Below are positions 1 through 4,647 of a stretch of 6,764 bases of DNA, piece after piece. Made by a program: the position numbers and the translations under genes. This stretch comes from Pseudomonadota bacterium (GTDB lineage Bacteria > Pseudomonadota > Gammaproteobacteria > Xanthomonadales > Xanthomonadaceae): assembly GCA_023439425.1 (NCBI GenBank), contig JAEXNZ010000461.1, positions 1-6,764 of the forward strand, in the 5' to 3' direction. Under the pieces are notes generated by a model, which saw only the letters and a list, made by a program, of their open reading frames with translations, was not told where the DNA came from and did no database searches. Position 1 is the stretch's first letter. Each line of letters begins with the position of its first letter.

Positions 1-198
1 GTCGCCGCACAGGGTGCTCGGCACATAGCCGTAGTTGCAGGGGTAGCGCATCGGGGTGGAGAGGATGCGGTCGACGAAGATCGCGCCGGTTTCCTTGTCC
101 ACTTCGTACTTCACCGGCTCGGAATCCTTCGGGATCTCGATGATGACGTTGATTTCTTCCGGCGGGTTCTTGCCGGGCGAGACGAGTTCCAGACCCAT
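1..198 (-). CDS. ppa: Inorganic pyrophosphatase, family I (N-terminal 66 residues, cut by window edge)
   Basis: Soluble cytoplasmic enzyme that hydrolyses pyrophosphate to two phosphates with Mg2+, pulling biosynthetic reactions forward. The reading frame starts at the ATG at 198 (minus strand) and runs open off the left edge. It begins MGLELVSPGKNPPEEINV and closely follows the E. coli Ppa N-terminus, including the blocks PVKYEVDKETGAIFVDR and YPCNYGY. Residues equivalent to the E. coli active-site set are present: Glu21, Lys30, Glu32, Arg44, Tyr52 and Tyr56 (one higher than the usual numbering, which omits Met). A GGAG ribosome binding site (complement of 205-208) lies 6 bases before the ATG, which fixes the start. 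The family is about 175-180 residues long, so roughly two thirds of the gene, including the aspartate-rich metal site, lies outside. It is divergent from its neighbours and is probably an unrelated housekeeping gene. Confidence 0.96.
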   Translation of the reverse strand, partial: MGLELVSPGKNPPEEINVIIEIPKDSEPVKYEVDKETGAIFVDRILSTPMRYPCNYGYVPSTLCGD

Positions 199-237
199 GG
201 TGTGCTCCGAGAGGGGGATGTTGGCGTAAGACCGCCC

Positions 238-243
238 ATTTTA
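238..243 (-). promoter_or_regulatory. Probable -10 box of the ppa promoter
   Basis: Read on the minus strand this is TAAAAT, five of six matches to the sigma-70 -10 consensus and one of the few A/T-rich hexamers in this intergenic region. It would start transcription near 230-232, giving a leader of about 33 bases with the GGAG site. No convincing -35 hexamer is seen 16-18 bases further upstream, so the call rests on the -10 and its position. Confidence 0.45.
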
Positions 244-362
244 TGCCTTTGCCGGCCGCCGTGCAGGTAGGCCCCGGCCGACCCGCCGCTCCGGATTTTC
301 CCGGGGCGCGAATTCGGCCTGCTCTGATCGCGCCGGGGCGGCCCGGGCGCGCACTGTGAGCG

Positions 363-382
363 CTGGCGCACTGATGCGCCGG
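363..382 (+). other. Hairpin just upstream of the ribosome binding site of the exported cysteine protein gene
   Basis: GGCGCA (365-370) and TGCGCC (375-380) are perfect inverted repeats around the four-base loop CTGA. The stem extends by a T-G wobble (364/381) and a C-G pair (363/382), giving 8 pairs. It ends 7 bases before the AAGGAG at 390-395 that serves the ATG at 402. There is no U-tract, so it does not look like a terminator. It may stabilise the leader or affect ribosome access; that role is inference. Confidence 0.5.
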
Positions 383-401
383 ATGGCCCAAGGAGCCTGT
401 C

Positions 402-938
402 ATGACCCGATTCCACCGCCCACTGCTGGCTGTTGCGGCCGGCCTGCTGCTTTCCCCGCTGCTGGCGGGCCACGCCACGGCGGCTGAAGGCAAGCCCGGC
501 CCGGCGTTCGTCGACCTGGTCGACTACCCGACTTACTACGCCCAGGGGGCCGCGTTCCATGACCTGCGCCGGCGGCTGCGCGCCGGCTTCGACGATGTCT
601 GCATGGACACCATCTGCGAGGGCGAATTCACCGACTACCAGGCGCTCAAGATGCGCTGTGCGGTCGAGACCGCCAGTGGCATGGTGACCGAGTGCCGCTG
701 GGCCTTCGCCGCCAGCGAGCTGGAGGTGGACCCGGTCAGTGGGCGGGTGGGCGGCCAACAGCCGCGCTGGCTGTGTGCGCTGCCGATTCCGGCCGGCACC
801 ACGGTACCGGCGTTCTTCGCGGCGCTGGCGGGCCCGCGGGCCATCTTCCAGCAACTGCCCGGGGCCACGCAGTCGGTGTTTGAAGCGGTTTCCGAATGCC
901 TGGGTGGCACGGGCGATCGTAGCCGTGCGGCAGAGTAG
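402..938 (+). CDS. Small exported protein with six cysteines, function unknown
   Basis: 178 residues. I do not recognise a named family. The N-terminus is a classical Sec signal peptide: MTRFHR, a hydrophobic core at about residues 8-22 (LLAVAAGLLLSPLLA) and a likely signal peptidase I site after ATA-A near residue 28. No lipobox cysteine is present. The mature part of about 150 residues has exactly six cysteines (67, 72, 86, 98, 125, 166), an even number consistent with three disulfides in the oxidising periplasm. The densest conserved-looking block is CMDTICEGEF followed by RCAV and ECRWAF. No transmembrane segment follows the signal peptide. The start is set by a strong AAGGAG at 390-395, 6 bases before the ATG. 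The stop lies 24 bases before the next gene, which appears to have its own start signal. A link to the iron genes downstream is not evident; a conserved periplasmic protein of this bacterial family is the most I can say. Confidence 0.85.
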   Translation: MTRFHRPLLAVAAGLLLSPLLAGHATAAEGKPGPAFVDLVDYPTYYAQGAAFHDLRRRLRAGFDDVCMDTICEGEFTDYQALKMRCAVETASGMVTECRWAFAASELEVDPVSGRVGGQQPRWLCALPIPAGTTVPAFFAALAGPRAIFQQLPGATQSVFEAVSECLGGTGDRSRAAE

Positions 939-950
939 GGGCGGGCCGGT

Positions 951-956
951 TAGCCT
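951..956 (+). promoter_or_regulatory. Candidate -10 box for a leaderless regulator mRNA
   Basis: TAGCCT lies 6 bases before the ATG at 963, and there is no Shine-Dalgarno sequence at normal distance. The geometry matches the TACCAT found 5 bases before the sigma factor ATG at 2911, and both starts are preceded by GGC. The match to TATAAT is only three of six, including the invariant T-A and final T, and no good -35 is seen. Weak on its own; the repeated geometry is the main support. Confidence 0.35.
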
Positions 957-962
957 GTTGGC

Positions 963-2171
963 ATGGATGCCCTGTTGACCGCTGCGGCGCGGAACCTGGC
1001 GGCTGGCGATGTGCTGGCCGCCCTGGGCAAGGTGTCCCTGCGTTCGGACCCACCGGCGCTGGCGCTGCGCGGTATCGCCATGGCCCAGCTGGGCGAGCTG
1101 GCCCGTGCCCGCGCGCTGTTGCGGCAGGCGCACATGGCGTTTGCTCGCCACGAGGGGGTCGCCCGTGCCCGCTGCGTGGTCGCCGACGCCGAGATTGGAT
1201 TGGCTCTGCGCGAGCTGAGCGGGTCATCCGCTGCGCTGCTGGCCGCTGCCCGACGGCTGGAGGCCGCGCAGGACAGCGCCAACGCGTTGCAGGCCTGGCT
1301 GATCCTGGCGCGACGGGCCCTGCTGCTGGGGCGCGGCGCGGACGCGACGGCGGCCCTGGACCACGTGCAGGGCCAGCCGCTGCCGCCCGCGTTGGCCGCC
1401 ATGGCGGCGCTGACCCGGACCACGCTGGCGGCGCGGGCCCTGCAGATTCCCTTGGCGGAGCAGGCGCTGCAGGAAGCAACGTGGGCAGCGCAGCAGTCGG
1501 GTATTGCCGCCCTGCAGGAAGAGGTGTCGCAGGCCAGTGCGGAGCTGCGCAAGCCCGCCGCGCGCTGCGCCGGTAAAGCCCTGGACCTGCAGCAGGTGCG
1601 GGCGCTGCTGGATGGGCCGCACTGTGTGGTGGACGGCTGCCGCCGAGGCCTGTGGAACGCCGGGCGCTGGCAATCGCTGGCGCGCCGCCCGCTGCTGTTC
1701 GCGCTGCTGCGTGTGCTGGGTGCGGCGTGGCCGGAGCCCGCGTCACGCGATGCACTGATCGCGTCGTTGTTCCGCACGCGGCACGGGGATGACACCCATC
1801 GCGCGCGCCTGCGGGTGGAGATCGGGCGGCTGCGGAAGCTGCTGCCCGAGGGTGTGACCGTGGCCAGCGCAGGCGACGGCTACCGGCTGGAGTTGGCTGA
1901 AGGCAGGCGCGTGTCGGTGCTGGATCCCCCCTTTGACGATGCATCCGCTACGGTGGCGGCACTGCTGTCTGACGGCGCGGGTTGGTCCAGCTCGGCATTG
2001 GCGTTGGCGCTGGGCATCAGCCAGCGCGGTGTGCAGCGGGCGCTGGCCGACCTGCAGGCGCAGGGGCGGGTACGCCCCAGCGGACAGGGGCGCACGCAGC
2101 GCTGGCGGACGATGCCGCTGGCCGGATTCACGACGATCTTGTTACTCCCCAGGCTGCTGCCAGGGGACTAG
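963..2171 (+). CDS. Transcriptional regulator with an OmpR/SARP-type winged helix plus a second C-terminal winged helix
   Basis: 402 residues, predicted cytoplasmic DNA-binding regulator. Residues 1 to about 195 are Ala/Leu-rich amphipathic helices with a tetratricopeptide-like look (for example ALALRGIAMAQLGELARARA, 32-51); no receiver or known sensor domain is recognised. Residues about 236-312 form an OmpR/SARP-type winged helix: LLFALLRVLG, then RDALIASLF, a recognition helix HRARLRVEIGRLRKLL (279-294) and a wing hairpin ending in GDGYRLEL (304-311), like the GxGYRL signature of that fold. Residues about 330-382 look like a second winged helix: ATVAALL, SSSALALALGISQRGVQRAL, then wing QGRVRPSGQGRTQRWR. 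SARP regulators usually have the winged helix first and helical repeats after; here the order is reversed. The ATG at 963 has no ribosome binding site, and a -10-like TAGCCT sits just upstream. The gene ends 44 bases before the beta-propeller gene, suggesting co-transcription. Target unknown. Confidence 0.85.
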   Translation: MDALLTAAARNLAAGDVLAALGKVSLRSDPPALALRGIAMAQLGELARARALLRQAHMAFARHEGVARARCVVADAEIGLALRELSGSSAALLAAARRLEAAQDSANALQAWLILARRALLLGRGADATAALDHVQGQPLPPALAAMAALTRTTLAARALQIPLAEQALQEATWAAQQSGIAALQEEVSQASAELRKPAARCAGKALDLQQVRALLDGPHCVVDGCRRGLWNAGRWQSLARRPLLFALLRVLGAAWPEPASRDALIASLFRTRHGDDTHRARLRVEIGRLRKLLPEGVTVASAGDGYRLELAEGRRVSVLDPPFDDASATVAALLSDGAGWSSSALALALGISQRGVQRALADLQAQGRVRPSGQGRTQRWRTMPLAGFTTILLLPRLLPGD

Positions 2172-2203
2172 TGTCCGCAGCAGGCCCCCATTCCGGGGGA
2201 ACC

Positions 2204-2208
2204 AGGAG
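2204..2208 (+). promoter_or_regulatory. Ribosome binding site that sets the beta-propeller start
   Basis: AGGAG, 7 bases before the ATG at 2216. The open frame extends upstream to 1982, but that extension overlaps the regulator gene. The ATG at 2211 is in another frame and meets a stop after two codons. This site therefore selects 2216. Confidence 0.8.
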
Positions 2209-2215
2209 CGATGCC

Positions 2216-2875
2216 ATGAACCGAGCCACTACCTCTGCCACCGCCGTGCATGACGCTGAAGTGCTTCGCCAGTACGGCCCCTTCGACGGTGCCGACGCCA
2301 TCCACGGCGTGAGCTTCGACGGTCAACAGGTGTGGGCCGCCACCGGCCCGGCGCTGGTGGCCTTCGACCCGGCCAGCGGCACACCGGTGCGTTCGCTGGC
2401 GGTGCCCTGCGATGCCGGTACCGCCTTCGATGGCACCCACCTGTACCAGATTGCCGAAGCCCGCATCGACAAGATCGACCCGCACAGCGGCCAGGTGCTG
2501 GCCTCCATTCCTGCACCGGGTGGCGGCACGGATTCCGGCATGGCCTGGGCCGAAGGCTACCTGTGGGTGGGGCAGTACCGCGAGCGCCGCATCCACCAGG
2601 TCGACCCGGCCACCGGCAAGGTGCTGCGCACCATCGCGTCCGACCGCTTCGTCACCGGCGTGACCTGGGTGGACGGTGAGCTCTGGCACGGCACCGACGA
2701 CGGCGAACGCAGCGACATCCGCCGCATCGACCCGGCCAGTGGCGCGGTGCTGGAGCGGCTGGTGATGCCGGACGGCATGCATGTCAGCGGGCTGGAGTCG
2801 GATGGCGGGCAGGTGTTCTACGCCGGCGGCGGGCGCAGTGGCAAAGTGCGTGCGGTGCGTCGCCCGGGCGCTTAA
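2216..2875 (+). CDS. Small cytoplasmic beta-propeller repeat protein (YncE/Vgb-like)
   Basis: 219 residues, no signal peptide and no membrane segment, so probably cytoplasmic. The chain is built of about five repeats of roughly 40-44 residues. The inner-strand motif recurs as FDGQQVW (34-40), FDGTHLY (71-77), AEGYLW (112-117), VDGELW (152-157) and DGGQVF (196-201). The turn motif recurs as FDPASG (50-55), IDPHSG (87-92), VDPATG (129-134) and IDPASG (171-176). This is the pattern of YncE, Vgb (virginiamycin B lyase) and PQQ-like propellers. Those usually have seven or more blades; about five fit here, as in the glutaminyl cyclotransferase propeller, but I see no catalytic signature of either enzyme. 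It lies 44 bases after the double winged-helix regulator and 35 bases before the sigma factor gene. Co-transcription with the regulator suggests a functional pair, perhaps a ligand- or protein-binding partner; that is inference. Confidence 0.85.
   Translation: MNRATTSATAVHDAEVLRQYGPFDGADAIHGVSFDGQQVWAATGPALVAFDPASGTPVRSLAVPCDAGTAFDGTHLYQIAEARIDKIDPHSGQVLASIPAPGGGTDSGMAWAEGYLWVGQYRERRIHQVDPATGKVLRTIASDRFVTGVTWVDGELWHGTDDGERSDIRRIDPASGAVLERLVMPDGMHVSGLESDGGQVFYAGGGRSGKVRAVRRPGA
2363..2761 (+). repeat. Tandem propeller-blade repeats, also visible at the DNA level
   Basis: The 12-mer TCGACCCGGCCA occurs at 2364, 2601 and 2727, with a diverged copy beginning TCGACCCGCACAG at 2475. Each encodes the DP(A/H)(S/T)G turn of a blade. 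Residue spacings between turns are 37, 42 and 42. The near-identity suggests blade duplication or ongoing homogenisation rather than a separate non-coding repeat. Confidence 0.7.
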
Positions 2876-2876
2876 C

Positions 2877-2905
2877 GTGACGCATTCGCATTTGGACGCT
2901 ACCAT
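2877..2905 (+). promoter_or_regulatory. Sigma-70-type promoter for the ECF sigma factor gene, probably giving a leaderless mRNA
   Basis: A -35 GTGACG (2877-2882, four of six to TTGACA) is separated by exactly 17 bases from a -10 TACCAT (2900-2905, four of six to TATAAT). The ATG of the sigma gene begins at 2911, only 5 bases after the -10, so transcription should start at or beside the A of the ATG. No Shine-Dalgarno sequence precedes that ATG, which agrees. The promoter begins right after the stop of the propeller gene. I see no convincing Fur box in it. Confidence 0.6.
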
Positions 2906-2910
2906 GCGGC

Positions 2911-3411
2911 ATGTCTTCCAATGCCTCGACCCTGACCGAACTGCTGATCCGCGAACGGCCAGCACTGTTGCGCCTGGTGCAGCGGATCCTCGGCAGTGAC
3001 GGCAGCGAAGAGGATGTGATCCAGTCGGTGTGGTTCAAGGCGCGCGGGGTCGGTAACGAGCTCTGCATCGACAACCCGCGTGCCTACCTGTACCGGCTGG
3101 CCAGCAACCTGGCCACCGATCACGGCCGCGAGCGCACCCGGCGCGCGCGGCTGCTGGCCGAGCAGCATCTGTGGGGGCCTGATGAAGTGCTCTCCACGGA
3201 AGAGCAGGCCATGGCCCAGGACGAACTGCAGCGGGTGCTGGCGGCGGCCGAACATCTGCCCGAACCCACCCGCACCATTTTCCGTCTCAACCGCCTGCAG
3301 GGCCTGACCCAGGCGGAGATCGCACGGCGGCAGGGGGTGTCGGTCACCACCGTCGAGAACCATGTGCGCGCCGCGCTGCAGCGGCTGGCCTGGGCGCGGC
3401 AAGGGCGCTGA
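2911..3411 (+). CDS. FecI-type ECF RNA polymerase sigma factor of a cell-surface signalling system
   Basis: 166 residues, normal length for the FecI-like group (about 160-175). Region 2 covers residues about 19-75: LLRLVQRILGSDGSEEDVIQ with the acidic SEED patch, VWFKAR, then NPRAYLYRLASNLATDHGRE, the region that contacts the -10 element. Region 4 covers about 105-160: LPEPTRTIFRLNRLQGLTQ followed by the helix-turn-helix IARRQGVSVTTVENHVRAAL, which reads the -35 element. There is no C-terminal extension. It is followed by fecR and a TonB transducer with a signalling domain, the standard FecI-FecR-FecA order. The start has no ribosome binding site and lies 5 bases after a -10 box, so a leaderless transcript is expected. 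Its likely target sites are the two identical-spacing motifs at 3419 and 4517; none precedes its own gene. The symbol fecI would imply ferric citrate, which is not shown, so I leave it unnamed. Confidence 0.93.
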   Translation: MSSNASTLTELLIRERPALLRLVQRILGSDGSEEDVIQSVWFKARGVGNELCIDNPRAYLYRLASNLATDHGRERTRRARLLAEQHLWGPDEVLSTEEQAMAQDELQRVLAAAEHLPEPTRTIFRLNRLQGLTQAEIARRQGVSVTTVENHVRAALQRLAWARQGR

Positions 3412-3418
3412 GCGGATG

Positions 3419-3451
3419 TCCCCTTGGGGAATGCGCCGGCGCAAACGTCAT
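3419..3451 (+). promoter_or_regulatory. ECF sigma promoter of the fecR-like gene
   Basis: TCCCCTTGGGGAA (3419-3431) is followed after 14 bases by CGTCAT (3446-3451). The same arrangement with the same 14-base gap occurs upstream of the receptor gene, with 12 of 13 bases of the upstream block shared. The form fits the FecI/PvdS class, with a -35 ending in GAA/AAT and a -10 containing CGT(C). Transcription would start near 3457-3460, about 58 bases before the fecR ATG. The 14-base spacer contains the perfect palindrome TGCGCCGGCGCA (3432-3443), absent from the receptor copy. Confidence 0.72.
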
Positions 3452-3480
3452 GAGACGAGAGCCCGCGTGCCGGCTACCAT
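3452..3480 (+). promoter_or_regulatory. Candidate second, sigma-70-type promoter of the fecR-like gene
   Basis: GAGACG (3452-3457), a 17-base spacer and TACCAT (3475-3480) copy the architecture of the sigma gene promoter (GTGACG-N17-TACCAT). The ten bases GCTACCATGC around the -10 are identical at both sites. A start near 3487 would leave a leader of about 30 bases before the ATG at 3517. It would give basal fecR expression independent of the ECF sigma factor. Confidence 0.45.
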
Positions 3481-3516
3481 GCCGGATCGCGACTGACACC
3501 GCCGCTACTGCCAGCC

Positions 3517-4491
3517 ATGCGCCCGCCCGAACCGACACCCGCACCGCCGCTCGCCTCCGACCCGCCTGCCGAACAGGCGCGGGCCTGGATTGCGTGGCTG
3601 GCGTCCGGCGCGGTGGACGCGCCGCGGATGGAGGACTTCGAACGCTGGCTGGCGGTACCCGGGCACCGGCGTGCGTTCGAATACGAACGCCAGTTGTGGC
3701 GGGTGCTGGGGCCGCCTGCTGTGGAAGACACACACGCCGCTGCACGCCCGGGCCGCCGTCGCGCGCGCTGGGCGATGGCCGCCGCGGCTGCGCTGGCGCT
3801 GTTGTGGGTGTCGCCGGAAGCCTGGTTGCGCCTGCGCGCCGACCACCGTACCGACACCACGATTGCCACGGTGGCGTTGCCCGATGGCAGCGCGGCCGTG
3901 CTGGACGCCGATTCGGCGATTGCCGTGGATTACACCGACACCCAGCGCGCAGTGCACCTGCTGCGCGGACGGGTCTGGTTCAAAGTGGCTCCCGGGCATC
4001 CGCAGCCGTTCCGTGTGCTGGCCCAGGGCGGCGTGGTGGAAGACATCTCTACTGCGTTCGCGGTCACCACGGGTGCCGACGGCGTGCACACCGAAGTGGA
4101 GCAGGGCCAGGTCAGGGTGGCCGCACAGACCGACGCGGGATGGACCTACCTGCTGGCCGGACAGCGTGCCGGTTTTACCCGTGGCGGCGTGGTGCAGCGC
4201 CAGCCGGACCTGGCACCGGACCGCATCGCCGCCTGGCGCGAGGGCGAACTGCTGCTCGATGCCACGCCGGTGGCCGAAGCGGTCACGCAGATTGCGCGCT
4301 ACCGCGACGGGGCCACCTTTGTGCAGGGCGATCTTGCCGCCTTGCCTGCGGTGAACGCCGCGCTGCGCGTGGACCAGCCCGAACAGGCGCTGGACGCGCT
4401 GGCCGCGACGGCAGGATTACAGCTGACCCGGTTGCCGCTGGGCGCGGTGATCGTGCGCGTGGCCGCGCCGGCTGAAACACCGACGCACTGA
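3517..4491 (+). CDS. FecR-family transmembrane sigma factor regulator
   Basis: 324 residues, typical FecR length. An N-terminal cytoplasmic sigma-binding segment (residues about 18-65, DUF4880-like) has the conserved tryptophan pattern: ARAWIAWLASG, FERWLAVPGHRRAFEYERQLW. A basic stretch (RPGRRRARW, 77-85) precedes a single short membrane helix (about 86-99, AMAAAAALALLWVS), giving an inside-to-outside orientation. The periplasmic FecR domain covers about 112-205: LPDGSAAVLDADSAI, RAVHLLRGRVWFKVAP, ISTAFAV, TEVEQGQVRV. The C-terminal part, about 240-316, is STN-like (DUF4974) and is expected to contact the receptor's signalling domain. Function by family: senses the loaded receptor and controls the sigma factor encoded 105 bases upstream. 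The ATG at 3517 is the first in frame after a stop at 3451; no clear ribosome binding site is seen. Two candidate promoters precede it. A 5-bp hairpin without a U-tract follows the stop. Confidence 0.92.
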   Translation: MRPPEPTPAPPLASDPPAEQARAWIAWLASGAVDAPRMEDFERWLAVPGHRRAFEYERQLWRVLGPPAVEDTHAAARPGRRRARWAMAAAAALALLWVSPEAWLRLRADHRTDTTIATVALPDGSAAVLDADSAIAVDYTDTQRAVHLLRGRVWFKVAPGHPQPFRVLAQGGVVEDISTAFAVTTGADGVHTEVEQGQVRVAAQTDAGWTYLLAGQRAGFTRGGVVQRQPDLAPDRIAAWREGELLLDATPVAEAVTQIARYRDGATFVQGDLAALPAVNAALRVDQPEQALDALAATAGLQLTRLPLGAVIVRVAAPAETPTH

Positions 4492-4516
4492 GCCAACTGC
4501 GCGCATCGGGCGCGAT

Positions 4517-4549
4517 TCCTCTTGGGGAACCGGCATCGTCGTGCGTCTT
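4517..4549 (+). promoter_or_regulatory. ECF sigma promoter of the TonB-dependent receptor gene
   Basis: TCCTCTTGGGGAA (4517-4529), a 14-base spacer and CGTCTT (4544-4549), matching the site at 3419-3451 in sequence and spacing. Transcription would start near 4555-4558, giving a leader of about 90 bases that contains two hairpins. By family analogy this is where the sigma factor encoded at 2911 drives receptor expression once the ligand is sensed. An additional CGTC at 4537-4540 is too close to the -35 to be the -10. Confidence 0.75.
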
Positions 4550-4590
4550 ACCTCCCGAACGTACCCGCCGCCGCCACGTACTTCGCAGCG

Positions 4591-4624
4591 CCCGCCCTTC
4601 CTGCGGGAATGCCGCCTGAGCGGC
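4591..4624 (+). other. Two tandem GC-rich hairpins in the receptor gene leader
   Basis: Hairpin one: CCCGC (4591-4595), loop of 7, GCGGG (4603-4607). Hairpin two: GCCGC (4611-4615), loop CTGA, GCGGC (4620-4624), followed by TTGTCTCATTT. They lie between the predicted transcription start and the AGG at 4638-4640 that may serve the ATG at 4648. The T-content after hairpin two is too interrupted for a standard terminator. Stems of 5 bp are short, and in such GC-rich DNA they may be incidental. Confidence 0.4.
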
Positions 4625-4647
4625 TTGTCTCATTTACAGGTTTCAAC

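Noticed and set aside
111..1944. Overlapping long minus-strand frames opposite ppa's 5' end, the exported protein gene and the regulator gene
   Set aside because: They are Arg/Pro/Gln-rich with no motifs and are explained by third-position GC bias of the plus-strand genes; one also overlaps the real ppa start.
2196..2221. A third GGGGAA (2196-2201) upstream of the beta-propeller gene, considered as another ECF promoter
   Set aside because: The position 14 bases downstream reads ATGAAC rather than CGTC, and it would put the start inside the coding sequence.
2878..2896. Possible Fur box overlapping the sigma gene promoter (AATGCG repeated twice on the minus strand)
   Set aside because: Only about half of the positions fit the AATGATAATCATT-type consensus and the inverted half is missing. 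Iron control of the sigma gene cannot be claimed from this sequence.
3420..3429. CCCCTTGGGG near-palindrome considered as an operator or hairpin
   Set aside because: It is imperfect at the centre (TT), and the receptor copy breaks the symmetry (CCTCTTGGGG) while keeping the GGGGAA. It is better explained as the -35 element.
3450..4475. Plus-strand frame of 341 codons overlapping fecR in another frame
   Set aside because: The product is Arg/Ala/Gly-rich with no domain, its ATG lies inside the ECF -10 box, and fecR in the other frame has a full family architecture.
4500..4514. Hairpin CGCGC-ATCGG-GCGCG after the fecR stop, considered as a terminator
   Set aside because: It has a five-pair stem with no following T-run (next bases ATTCCTCTTGG), and it lies directly against the receptor promoter. 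Read-through is equally likely.
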